IMG/VR virus record: IMGVR_UViG_3300033149_001584
Span: 1 to 29,116 of that record
Reading direction: 5' to 3' (one strand)
DNA from: a virus
DNA: 29,116 nt
Shown here piece after piece: positions 22,961 through 29,093 of the stretch. The notes under the pieces were generated by a model. That model had not been told where the DNA came from. It was given only the letters and a program-made list of their open reading frames with translations, and searched no databases. The position numbers and the translations under genes were made by a program. How positions within the stretch are numbered: position 1 is the first letter of the stretch; each line of letters starts with the position of its first letter.

Positions 22961-23115
22961 ATTTTTTAGAACTTTCCGGTATTTTATTTTGGGTCTGCAT
23001 TACTATTTGCCTTGTGATCCTTTATTTCTCATCACGCAAAGCAACCACAACAGATGACTCAGTAACTTTCGGCAAGCCATATAATCAGATGACTGATGAT
23101 GAAATAAACGATTAG
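22957..23115 (+). CDS. Small single-pass membrane protein
   Basis: ATG 22957 overlaps the HTH stop (ATGA) and gives 52 residues. The first half is one transmembrane helix (LELSGILFWVCITICLVILY, about 4-23), and the tail is polar and acidic, ending DDEINDstop. The ATGA coupling supports it as a real gene. Function unknown. A small anti-defence or membrane-signalling role is possible but unsupported. Confidence 0.55.
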   Translation: MNFLELSGILFWVCITICLVILYFSSRKATTTDDSVTFGKPYNQMTDDEIND

Positions 23116-23117
23116 CC

Positions 23118-23336
23118 ATGCAAAAACCAATTATCAAACTAACAAAAATCGCAGTCAAGGGCAACATCGCAACTGCAATGGTGAAAATTTCATGCAACAG
23201 CGAGGGCAAGCGATTTGACTCATTCGGTACACTGACTTACACGCTTGATGACCCTGAATATTTTGACGCTCCCGTTGAAACGATTGAGCCTGTTATCAGG
23301 GGCTATGTATTAATCATGCTTAATAATTGTTTGTAA
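23118..23336 (+). CDS. Small early protein, unknown function
   Basis: This 72-residue protein starts with a basic beta-like segment (MQKPIIKLTKIAVKGNIATA) and has no recognised fold. Its 3' end carries a 14-base exact repeat (ATGCTTAATAATTG, 23316-23329), which recurs in frame at the start of the next-but-one gene (23664). Two bases separate it from the membrane protein upstream. The end encodes MLNNCL. Confidence 0.5.
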   Translation: MQKPIIKLTKIAVKGNIATAMVKISCNSEGKRFDSFGTLTYTLDDPEYFDAPVETIEPVIRGYVLIMLNNCL

Positions 23337-23347
23337 AAATAATAATT

Positions 23348-23656
23348 ATGAAAAATATAAGAAAAGTAATTTGCTTAGACTGCAACCACAAATTTGAAGG
23401 TTACGGGAATTGTCCGAAATGCCAAAGTGCAAACGTGGATTTACTTGATATTAAACTACAAAAAGGTGAAATTTATCAAGTTAATCACAGCAGAAAGGGT
23501 GTATTTAATTTGCTAGTTGTTAACCAGGGAAGTGATTTTGTAACCGGAATAATTGTTAAAGGAAAAGCAATGGCAATGCTTAAATATAATGAACGTAAGC
23601 AATCTGATAGTATCACAATAAGAAAAAGCTTGTGTGAATTTCATATTGTCAATTAA
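23348..23656 (+). CDS. Small zinc-ribbon-type protein
   Basis: The 102-residue protein has two cysteine pairs, C9-x2-C12 and C22-x2-C25 (CLDC and CPKC), in its first 26 residues, typical of a zinc ribbon or rubredoxin-like knuckle. The rest (DIKLQKGEIYQVNHSRKG onward) is beta-rich. ATG 23348 follows an A/T-rich spacer and is preferred to TTG 23327. It may bind nucleic acid or protein; no named family. It lies between two copies of a 14-base repeat. Confidence 0.6.
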   Translation: MKNIRKVICLDCNHKFEGYGNCPKCQSANVDLLDIKLQKGEIYQVNHSRKGVFNLLVVNQGSDFVTGIIVKGKAMAMLKYNERKQSDSITIRKSLCEFHIVN

Positions 23657-23663
23657 ACAAAGT

Positions 23664-23975
23664 ATGCTTAATAATTGCTTTTTAATGGAAACACCATATT
23701 TATTAAAGATATACGATTCGGTAGAGGTTAAAATTAATGCACGGAATCATTTAGTGTGCGATCGAACAATTGGTGACTTGTATTATTTTCGACACAGGTT
23801 TTTATGGGAAATTGATGAGCTTGGATCATTAGGCAAGTTGGACGGTGTAATATTAAAGAGATATAAAAACATGGTGCTTGTCGAACGGGGTTACTCATTC
23901 AAAAGGGAATCCATTGAGGGTATTGCATCTATTGCCTTAAAATTATTTAGTTATCCTATTAAAAATAAAAAATAA
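23664..23975 (+). CDS. Small early protein, unknown function
   Basis: The 103-residue product starts at ATG 23664 (MLNNCFLMETP); ATG 23685 (METPYLLKIYD) is an equally good alternative and would remove the shared repeat sequence from the protein. The middle (VEVKINARNHLVCDRTIGDL, YYFRHRFLWEIDELGSL) is mixed alpha/beta. No family is evident. It overlaps the next small gene (TAATG at 23973-23977). Confidence 0.5.
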   Translation: MLNNCFLMETPYLLKIYDSVEVKINARNHLVCDRTIGDLYYFRHRFLWEIDELGSLGKLDGVILKRYKNMVLVERGYSFKRESIEGIASIALKLFSYPIKNKK

Positions 23976-24139
23976 TGGAGACCCCCGACAATCAGCACCC
24001 CCTTTACGCCTTATCCGGTTGCCTTTACTCAGAGGCCGATATCCCGAAATGCGTTGAGTGCAAATGTGAGATACACCCGCGCAATGAGTCTGATGATCCT
24101 GGGTTTTGCATTGACTGTTATAAAATAAATAAATCATGA
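23975..24139 (+). CDS. Small Cys-rich, zinc-finger-like protein
   Basis: ATG 23975 overlaps the upstream stop (TAATG) and its own stop overlaps the next gene's start (ATGA), so this 54-residue frame is well supported by coupling despite its size. The C-terminal half has five Cys: KCVECKCE (C26, C29, C31) and FCIDC (C45, C48), a zinc-binding pattern. It could act as a small nucleic-acid or protein-binding factor. No family name. Confidence 0.55.
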   Translation: METPDNQHPLYALSGCLYSEADIPKCVECKCEIHPRNESDDPGFCIDCYKINKS

Positions 24140-24501
24140 GAGTAATAAAATTTAGAGCATGGTATGAAGGGGAAATGAGTGAGGTGTATAGTTATTCCCT
24201 AAGTGATAATAGGGTAACGATAGGACTAAGTAGGTTTCCATATAGCCATCAAGTATATCCTGAATCTATAATGCAATTCACCGGACTTCTCGATAAGAAC
24301 GGAAAAGGGATTTACCACCATGATATTTTTAGAAGTAATAAGGGTAAATTATTTGAAGTGGTTTGGTCTAACAAAAAACACGGATGGGCAGTTCATTATA
24401 TAGGGAATCCTGACCATAATCCCTATAAGTCTATGAATTGGGCAATTAATAATGGTGAAATCATTGGCAATATTTACGAGAATCCCGAACTACTAAAATA
24501 A
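24136..24501 (+). CDS. YopX family protein
   Basis: The 121-residue protein has the YopX pattern: KFRAWYEGEMSEVYSYSL near the start, IMQFTGLLDKNGKGIYHHDI (about 45-64), which is the family signature around QFTGLxDKNGxxIYxxDI, and a beta-rich end closing in NGEIIGNIYENPELL. YopX proteins are common in phage early regions of Firmicutes and Bacteroidota; their function is unknown. It overlaps the upstream small gene by 4 bases. Confidence 0.9.
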   Translation: MRVIKFRAWYEGEMSEVYSYSLSDNRVTIGLSRFPYSHQVYPESIMQFTGLLDKNGKGIYHHDIFRSNKGKLFEVVWSNKKHGWAVHYIGNPDHNPYKSMNWAINNGEIIGNIYENPELLK

Positions 24502-24507
24502 ACTATC

Positions 24508-24711
24508 ATGACTCACGAAGATTTAATAATATCAGTGACCACTGAGGGGCTTTCAATCCTTGCCATGATCGAATATGATGAGCTGGCTGATCCTCCTCCG
24601 AACTATTCCTTCCGGCCGGATATTGATTACTGCACCAGGAATATGGTTGCCGACCTGGCGACATTGCTGAATGATATGGATAATGTATATTTTTTACGTA
24701 TCTCAAATTAA
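24508..24711 (+). CDS. Small early protein, unknown function
   Basis: The 67-residue, Asp/Leu-rich product begins MTHEDLIISVTTEGLSILAM and has two predicted helices ending VYFLRISN. It lies six bases after the YopX stop, in the same orientation. It has no recognised family. The sequence is short, so confidence rests on spacing and orientation. Confidence 0.5.
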   Translation: MTHEDLIISVTTEGLSILAMIEYDELADPPPNYSFRPDIDYCTRNMVADLATLLNDMDNVYFLRISN

Positions 24712-24742
24712 TAACTAAAACACTTTGCAAAATATATTTATC

Positions 24743-24916
24743 ATGATTAAATATCTGACAGTCAATCTTGACCACTCAATACACGATAGGATCGAGGACA
24801 TACAACATGCCTATAATAAAAAGCACAATACCAGGCTACGAAAGGATACTATTGTTATTGGTCTGATAACATACGGGATGAAATCATTTTGTGAACAACA
24901 TGATTTAAAAATATAA
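24743..24916 (+). CDS. Small ribbon-helix-helix-like protein
   Basis: ATG 24743 gives 57 residues: a short strand (IKYLTVNLDHS) followed by two helices (IHDRIEDIQHAYNKKH and RKDTIVIGLITYGMKSF), the plan of an Arc/MetJ-type ribbon-helix-helix DNA-binding protein. An upstream TTG at 24725 would add six residues. The fold is inferred from spacing of hydrophobic residues, not from a motif. Regulation of nearby early genes would fit. Confidence 0.5.
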   Translation: MIKYLTVNLDHSIHDRIEDIQHAYNKKHNTRLRKDTIVIGLITYGMKSFCEQHDLKI

Positions 24917-24920
24917 CCAA

Positions 24921-25085
24921 ATGGAACTTACAAAGCAGGAACAAATAGATATTTATATGGCCATATTAGCCAGGATGTCATTTGTAACGGAATTAATAGC
25001 GATATCTAAAGAGGGTGACAGGCAAGAATATTTAAAGGAATTTGAGCGGCTATCACTTCTTAAAAATCGTTTTCAGCTAGGTTGA
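24921..25085 (+). CDS. Small helical early protein, unknown function
   Basis: This 54-residue frame (ATG 24921) starts four bases after its neighbour. It is almost wholly helical (QIDIYMAILARMSFVTELI then EYLKEFERLSLLKNRF). It has no named domain. It sits before a 52-base AT-rich gap and the exonuclease gene, and may be translated together with the small genes before it. Confidence 0.45.
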   Translation: MELTKQEQIDIYMAILARMSFVTELIAISKEGDRQEYLKEFERLSLLKNRFQLG

Positions 25086-25137
25086 CCAACAATCCTATTT
25101 AGCATAATAATGATTATAGGACAAAAAAAGTGCCATT

Positions 25138-26118
25138 ATGTCAGTAGAAAAATTACCCTATATCTCCGGTCCGAACGAAATCACGAATAACGATTATCAT
25201 AATGGGGATAAGTACAATGATTTCCTGTCCTCTACCAAATTAAAATATTTCCTTACCAGCCCAAAATGGTATAAATGGCTTGAAGATCACCCGGAAGATG
25301 AGGAGGTAAATTTAGCCTATCAATTCGGAGGGCTATATCATTCGATGCTCGCCTCAATCGTGAATACCGGTGATCTGAATGGCTTTAAAGATGATCATGC
25401 GATCTTTATCCCTCCTATAAATCAAACAACAGGCAAGCCGTATGGGATTACTTCAGGGGCCTATCTGACCGCTTATAATTTTGCCAAAGAACAATCCGGG
25501 GGTAAAGAACTTTGCACCCAGGATCAGATTGACCTGGCACAGATAATGATCAATGAGCTGATGGACGGCAACCCTCACCTGTCAAAAGATATACAATTCC
25601 TGATCCGCAATGGCAAGGCGGAGGAATCCGGGTTCTGCGAATACCAGGGGTATAAATTCAAGTACCGTACGGACCTTAAAACAAAATCGAAAATAGTAGA
25701 CTGGAAAACATGTGCAAAGGATGCGGCGCACCCTGAAGAGATACACCGGCAGATAATAAAATTCAATTATCACATCTCAGCTGCATTCTATCAATTCTTT
25801 GATTTCCAGATCACCGGTAAATGGAAACCCTTTTTTTGGATTTTTCAGGAAAAAGAAAGCCCATTTGATTTCCTGATCGAGTCGGCTGATAATTGGGCTT
25901 TTGAGATCACTAAGAATGATGACGGATCACAGATCGCTTTACCTAAATGCGGGGCCGTTACCTTTATTAAATTAATGGAGCAGTATATCCTTTGCCGTGA
26001 ATCGGATATATGGCCTGGTTATTCGATATTCGTACAGCCTGGATTCCGTAATCAACGGATCAATTATTCACAGCCCCCGGGATACTATAAAAAGCTAATG
26101 TTTAACTTTTTTAATTAA
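25138..26118 (+). CDS. Exonuclease VIII-like PDDEXK nuclease (RecE C-terminal / DUF3799-like)
   Basis: The 326-residue protein should degrade one strand of dsDNA ends for annealing-based recombination. LSSTKLKYFLTSPKWYKW (about 30-47), FGGLYHSML with H68, and ESGFCEYQ then KFKYRTDL with D179 and IVDWKT with D188 and K190 form the PDDEXK core in the order seen in RecE/DUF3799 nucleases. The next part, KFNYHISAAFYQ, resembles the QxAxY motif. Length suits the family. It is followed by a probable annealing protein, as in lambda Red or RecET pairs. Confidence 0.85.
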   Translation: MSVEKLPYISGPNEITNNDYHNGDKYNDFLSSTKLKYFLTSPKWYKWLEDHPEDEEVNLAYQFGGLYHSMLASIVNTGDLNGFKDDHAIFIPPINQTTGKPYGITSGAYLTAYNFAKEQSGGKELCTQDQIDLAQIMINELMDGNPHLSKDIQFLIRNGKAEESGFCEYQGYKFKYRTDLKTKSKIVDWKTCAKDAAHPEEIHRQIIKFNYHISAAFYQFFDFQITGKWKPFFWIFQEKESPFDFLIESADNWAFEITKNDDGSQIALPKCGAVTFIKLMEQYILCRESDIWPGYSIFVQPGFRNQRINYSQPPGYYKKLMFNFFN

Positions 26119-26129
26119 ATAAAACAAAA

Positions 26130-26984
26130 ATGGAAAATCAAAACGAAAATGAATCTATCCAAGTAATCGAGCAGGATGTATCTACATACCTGTTGGCACA
26201 AAAAGCACAGATTGACACCCAGATTGCAACGGCTCACGCTTTTCCCAGGAACCTGCGCCGGTGCATGGATAATGCAGTAACAACGGTTACACTATCAGAG
26301 GAGACCGCCAAATCATGTATTTATGAACTACCCAGGGCCGGTAAAAAACTCAGGGGTGCATCGGTTCATCTGGCATCAATACTGGCTCAGTCATATGGTA
26401 ATTTCAGGGCAGAGGCAAGGGTTAATGAGGTATCTGATAAGTACGTATCTGCCGAATCCGTGGCGCTGGATCTGGAAACTAACTTCGCAGTTAAGGTTGA
26501 GGTACGCAGGAAGATACTGAAAAAGGACGGATCCAGATTTAATGACGATATGATTAACACGACCGGACTGGCGGCGGCGGCGGTAGCTTATCGGAATGCC
26601 GTTTTAAGGGTCATCCCCAGGGCTATTACTGATCATGTATATAATGCTGCCATGAATAAGATCACCGGCGATTTATCTGATGAGCAGAAACTACTGGCTG
26701 CCCGTACAAAATGGATCAAGTATTTCAAGAAAACATACGAGGCCACTGAGGAAGAGATTGTCACGCTTTGCGGCGTTAAGACAATATCAGGCATTAATGC
26801 TGATCAGATTGCAACACTGATCGGGACGGACCAGGCTATTAAAGAAGGAACCACGACCGCCGATGAGGTACTTGACCGGGAAAAGGGAGAGAATAAAAAT
26901 GGTGAGGCAGTTGCTGAAAAAGGCAAAGATTTCTATCAGGATGAGAAGGGTCCTGTTGATGAACTGCCATTGGATAAGAAATAA
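26130..26984 (+). CDS. Probable single-strand annealing protein (RecT-like role)
   Basis: The 284-residue protein lies next to the exonuclease, where phages encode the annealing partner. Its sequence has QIDTQIATAHAFPRNLRRCM, SCIYELPRAGKKLRGASVHL, a SYGNFRAEARV strand, GSRFNDDMINTTGLAAAAVA and YRNAVLRVIPRAI, a pattern I know from phage genomes beside recombination nucleases but whose family name I am not sure of. It is not an obvious RecT or ERF. Acidic Glu/Lys-rich C-terminal residues (about 240-284) may bind partner proteins. Function is inferred from pattern and neighbour. Confidence 0.65.
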   Translation: MENQNENESIQVIEQDVSTYLLAQKAQIDTQIATAHAFPRNLRRCMDNAVTTVTLSEETAKSCIYELPRAGKKLRGASVHLASILAQSYGNFRAEARVNEVSDKYVSAESVALDLETNFAVKVEVRRKILKKDGSRFNDDMINTTGLAAAAVAYRNAVLRVIPRAITDHVYNAAMNKITGDLSDEQKLLAARTKWIKYFKKTYEATEEEIVTLCGVKTISGINADQIATLIGTDQAIKEGTTTADEVLDREKGENKNGEAVAEKGKDFYQDEKGPVDELPLDKK

Positions 26985-26990
26985 TTAATT

Positions 26991-27079
26991 GGATCAGGAA
27001 AAGCACTCAATGAGCGTTAAACCCGTAGCCGGAAGGTGCTGAGTCGTTGAGGTGATACGGTAAGCGGTATCCCTGATTC
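26991..27079 (+). ncRNA. Candidate structured RNA element A (5' leader of 27095 gene)
   Basis: GGATCAGG (26991-26998) pairs with CCTGATTC (27072-27079) with one wobble. Inside are AGCAC/GTGCT (27002-27006 with 27036-27040) and GATAC/GTATC (27054-27058 with 27067-27071, 8-base loop). A TGAGG segment precedes the last hairpin, which abuts the closing stem. It ends 15 bases before the next ATG. Element B repeats the scheme. No coding frame of note lies here. Confidence 0.45.
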
Positions 27080-27094
27080 TTTAAAAATAGTAAA

Positions 27095-27274
27095 ATGGAA
27101 GAATTAAAATTTAATCCTACCTGTTTAATAACTGGGAAAAAAGTTAATTTAGTAATGAAAGCAATTCGTGATGATAATGACAATATGATTGGATGGGTAT
27201 TCCTGCATGAAGATGTTAAAGTTGAAGGATTGAATGCTGTCATTAATTGGGAATGGAAGGCTAATGTGAAATAA
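27095..27274 (+). CDS. Small early protein, unknown function
   Basis: ATG 27095 gives 59 residues: MEELKFNPTCLITGKKVNLV, then acidic residues RDDNDN and WVFLHEDVKVEG, ending WEWKANVK. It is flanked on both sides by structured RNA elements. I know no family. It is predicted beta-rich. Its place just downstream of element A suggests control at the RNA level. Confidence 0.5.
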   Translation: MEELKFNPTCLITGKKVNLVMKAIRDDNDNMIGWVFLHEDVKVEGLNAVINWEWKANVK

Positions 27275-27280
27275 CTAACC

Positions 27281-27342
27281 GAGGCCGGGGAATTAATTAA
27301 CTTAGATTACTGAGGTTGATCTGGTGTTGGATCTCCGGCCTC
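27281..27342 (+). ncRNA. Candidate structured RNA element B (5' leader of 27356 gene)
   Basis: GAGGCCGGGGA (27281-27291) pairs with TCTCCGGCCTC (27332-27342) with one wobble. Inside, TGAGGTT leads to GATC-TGGTGTTG-GATC (27318-27333), a 4-bp hairpin with an 8-base loop that abuts the closing stem, as in element A; a weak TAAT/ATTA stem may be the counterpart of A's second arm. It ends 13 bases before the ATG at 27356. No T-run follows, so it is not a terminator. Confidence 0.45.
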
Positions 27343-27355
27343 TAACCTTAAAACG

Positions 27356-27547
27356 ATGACATCACAAAACGAACTTATCTTAAATTACCTGAAATCTGGC
27401 AAGTCAATTACTGCCCTGGATGCGCTAAACAAATTCGGTTGTTTTCGCCTTGCCTCCCGGATCAATTTTTTACGGAATAAAGGCCATAATATCACCGTTG
27501 AGATGGTCGGAAAAGAAAAGCGATTCGCGTGTTATAGTTTGAAATAG
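27356..27547 (+). CDS. HTH_39-like helix-turn-helix protein
   Basis: The 63-residue protein has the pattern of HTH_39-type phage regulators: QNELILNYLKSGKSITALDA, then ALNKFGCFRLASRINFLRNK and GHNITVEMVGKEKRFACYSL, a winged helix with a recognition helix RLASRINFLR and a small beta-wing. Proteins of this kind are frequent in Bacteroidota phages, of unknown target. It is preceded by element B. The family call is by pattern and fairly firm. Confidence 0.75.
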   Translation: MTSQNELILNYLKSGKSITALDALNKFGCFRLASRINFLRNKGHNITVEMVGKEKRFACYSLK

Positions 27548-27579
27548 TTTTGTTTTTGTCCTGAATAGTTGTATATTGC
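27548..27579 (+). promoter_or_regulatory. Candidate Bacteroidota promoter before replication gene
   Basis: TTTTG (27548-27552), 19 bases, then TATATTGC (27572-27579) resembles the TTTG-N19-21-TAnnTTTG promoter form, with the last two -7 bases differing. A start around 27586-27590 would place the leader ORF at 27601 near the 5' end of the transcript. Confidence 0.4.
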
Positions 27580-27600
27580 ATTCGAGTAAACTGCAATTCT

Positions 27601-27699
27601 ATGAACAGTATTAATAATTTGGCGCATTCAGATGTCTACCTTCCTTCGGGATTGTGGTTTACTCCATCGGTTTGCGCCTTTTTTTATTGTTATGGCTAA
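27601..27699 (+). CDS. Possible leader peptide ORF over the attenuator-like hairpin
   Basis: ATG 27601 opens a 32-residue frame (MNSINNLAHSDVYLPSGLWF then TPSVCAFFYCYG) that runs through the terminator-like hairpin and its T-run and stops at 27699, eight bases into the replication gene. It may be a leader peptide, or simply a chance frame. Its overlap with both hairpin and main start is what makes it worth noting. Confidence 0.3.
   Translation: MNSINNLAHSDVYLPSGLWFTPSVCAFFYCYG
27621..27685 (+). terminator. Terminator- or attenuator-like hairpin with T-run in leader of replication gene
   Basis: GGCGCA (27621-27626) pairs with TGCGCC (27673-27678), followed directly by seven T. Inner pairs GATG/CATC (27631-27634 with 27665-27668), ACC/GGT and a C-TTCG-G tetraloop (27644-27649) would stabilise it. 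It lies between a candidate promoter and the ATG at 27692. It may end upstream transcripts or act as an attenuator. Confidence 0.55.
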
Positions 27700-28264
27700 G
27701 CGATTCATAGGAACCGAATTATTCAATGATCCCTGGTTTATGGATTTATCAGTAGAGGGTAAAGTGTTTTTTATTTATATAATTACAAGTTGTGACCATG
27801 CAGGGATTATTAAATTTAACTGGAAATTAGCTGAATTTCAGATCGGAATTAAAGACTTAGCTAATAGTTACGAAACCCTTATAAAAGAGTTTGGGGATAA
27901 ATTAGTTAAATTGAAAAATGAATATTATTGGATGCCTAAATTTCTTGAGTATCAATACCCGCAATTTCCTAACAGTAACGTAAAAGCGCAAAGTAGTGCT
28001 ATCCGTATTTTATTAAGTTTTGGTATTTCCTCTTATAATAATTTAACCCTTACCCAACCCTTAACTAAGGGCTATGGTAATGGCAATGAATATGGTTATG
28101 GTAAAGGCAATAAGAAAGGGGGGTCTGGGGGGAAAACACAGAAAGACTTAATAATCATGAAATTACGCGAGAAAGGAATCAATGATACAGATATAAATGA
28201 AATATTAATGAAACACAGTCATGATTATTTTCTTATTGGTCAGAAGTATTTATCAAAAAATTGA
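27692..28264 (+). CDS. Replication protein, DnaD/replisome-organiser-like
   Basis: The 190-residue protein (from ATG 27692) has the N-terminus of phage replication initiators of Bacteroidota: MAKRFIGTELFNDPWFMDLS, then EGKVFFIYIITSCDHAGIIK, where the C-D-x-A-G-I motif and winged helix are typical. A glycine-rich linker (GYGNGNEYGYGKGNKKGGSGG-type, about 140-162) leads to a C-terminal helix (LREKGINDTDINEILMKH). An in-frame ATG at 27632 would add 20 residues, but these lie inside the hairpin and look untypical. The candidate origin downstream agrees with this role. It should bind the origin and load helicase. Confidence 0.75.
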   Translation: MAKRFIGTELFNDPWFMDLSVEGKVFFIYIITSCDHAGIIKFNWKLAEFQIGIKDLANSYETLIKEFGDKLVKLKNEYYWMPKFLEYQYPQFPNSNVKAQSSAIRILLSFGISSYNNLTLTQPLTKGYGNGNEYGYGKGNKKGGSGGKTQKDLIIMKLREKGINDTDINEILMKHSHDYFLIGQKYLSKN

Positions 28265-28285
28265 ACTACCAGGAAATTCAAGGAG

Positions 28286-28396
28286 ATGATAATTGTAAAC
28301 TATATATTTTGTGAGCAATGCCACTGGATTGGAAGCTATGATGATCAGACCTCAACCGGCCGATGCCCTGAATGTGGTTATTTTAAAGTAATTTAA
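28286..28396 (+). CDS. Tiny zinc-ribbon protein
   Basis: ATG 28286 directly follows AAGGAG and opens a 36-residue frame with two cysteine pairs, FCEQC (C9, C12) and CPECG (C27, C30), a zinc ribbon. It is too short for most gene callers. The Shine-Dalgarno sits closer than normal to the ATG. Its real existence is likely because of the intact Cys spacing. Confidence 0.5.
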   Translation: MIIVNYIFCEQCHWIGSYDDQTSTGRCPECGYFKVI

Positions 28397-28418
28397 AAAC
28401 AACAAAAATTAAACAACA

Positions 28419-28667
28419 ATGAAAAAATTTAAATTAGGACTAACAGTAAAAGACAAAATTACTGGATTCACAGGAGTATTAATGGGACACGCCAATTATT
28501 ACACTGGATGTGATCAATATCTTTTGCAGCCAAAAGCAAATAATAGTGATAAATATCCTGAGTCCCTATGGTTGGATGAAGGGCGACTGGAAATTATAAA
28601 AGAACCGAAAGCTGAATCTGCTAAAGGTAAAAGAAAAGGATGTGATTATTCTCCGCCAAAAAAATAA
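28419..28667 (+). CDS. Conserved small phage protein, unknown function
   Basis: The 82-residue protein starts MKKFKLGLTVKDKITGFTGV and continues MGHANYYTGCDQYLLQPKAN and PESLWLDEGRLEII, a pattern I know from many phage genomes (a G-x-x-V-K-D-x-I-T-G-F-x-G start and Y-T-G-C-(D/N)-Q-Y centre), though its role is unknown. The basic C-terminus (KGKRKGCDYSPPKK) may be unstructured. It is preceded by an A-rich leader. It is the last gene I can support in the window. Confidence 0.75.
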   Translation: MKKFKLGLTVKDKITGFTGVLMGHANYYTGCDQYLLQPKANNSDKYPESLWLDEGRLEIIKEPKAESAKGKRKGCDYSPPKK

Positions 28668-28769
28668 AACAACATCAGATTATCAGTCATATCAATTTAT
28701 AACCATTCTTAACCCTAATTTGAGTAAATTGCTTTATGGATTACCAGGAATTTTTACAGACAAAAAAAC

Positions 28770-29093
28770 CAACTTCTCAATTCAATATTTACACAATGAG
28801 ATTAAATCTTCATAAATAACAGAATATGCCCCTAAAACGCCCTGAATATAGGGCTTATAGGGGTAAGTGAATTTTAAAGTTGATATTTTGGCAATAAATA
28901 AATATTTAAAAATATTTTCAGAGATATAAAAAAACGGTCAAAAAAACAACTTCTTTTTTGATAATAGTAAGTTGAGAAACTAACAGAAAATTTACATCTA
29001 TATTTCAACTTTATTTTTAAAAAAAGTTTTTCAGAAATAGACAGGATTTTGACGGGAGTTTTTAAGGTTTGGATTTTAAAAAAGAAGTTGAGA
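28770..29093. repeat. Alternating inverted CAACTT repeats (iteron-like)
   Basis: Cores lie at 28770 (+), 28877 (-), 28947 (+), 28969 (-), 29006 (+) and 29085 (-). Longer matches extend to CAACTTCT (28770, 28947, and 29083 reversed) and TCTCAACTT (28969 and 29085 reversed). The orientation alternates along the region, which suggests paired binding sites. Confidence 0.55.
28829..28863 (+). repeat. Two-stem inverted repeat (hairpin or cruciform)
   Basis: CCCCT (28829-28833) pairs with AGGGG (28859-28863), and GCCCT (28839-28843) with AGGGC (28850-28854) around the loop GAATAT. A few A-T pairs lie between, with one bulge. No T-run follows on either strand, so it is not an ordinary terminator. 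Confidence 0.7.

Noticed and set aside
25093-25121. Short hairpin TCCTAT/ATAGGA before the exonuclease gene
   Set aside because: Six pairs with a 17-base AT-rich loop in AT-rich DNA can arise by chance, and no T-run follows on the plus strand.
27010-27042. 10-codon ORF inside RNA element A
   Set aside because: It is too short to support and lies inside the stem-loop region; the structure reading explains the sequence better.
26985-27094. Possible tRNA between the annealing gene and the next ORF
   Set aside because: There is no T-loop GTTC-A-N-C motif and no cloverleaf; the pairings found fit a three-stem element, not a tRNA.
28738-28821. 27-codon frame MDYQEFLQTKK... near the window end
   Set aside because: Its start resembles some phage helicase or methylase N-termini, but the frame stops after 27 codons and nothing similar follows in another frame, so I treat it as chance or a decayed remnant.
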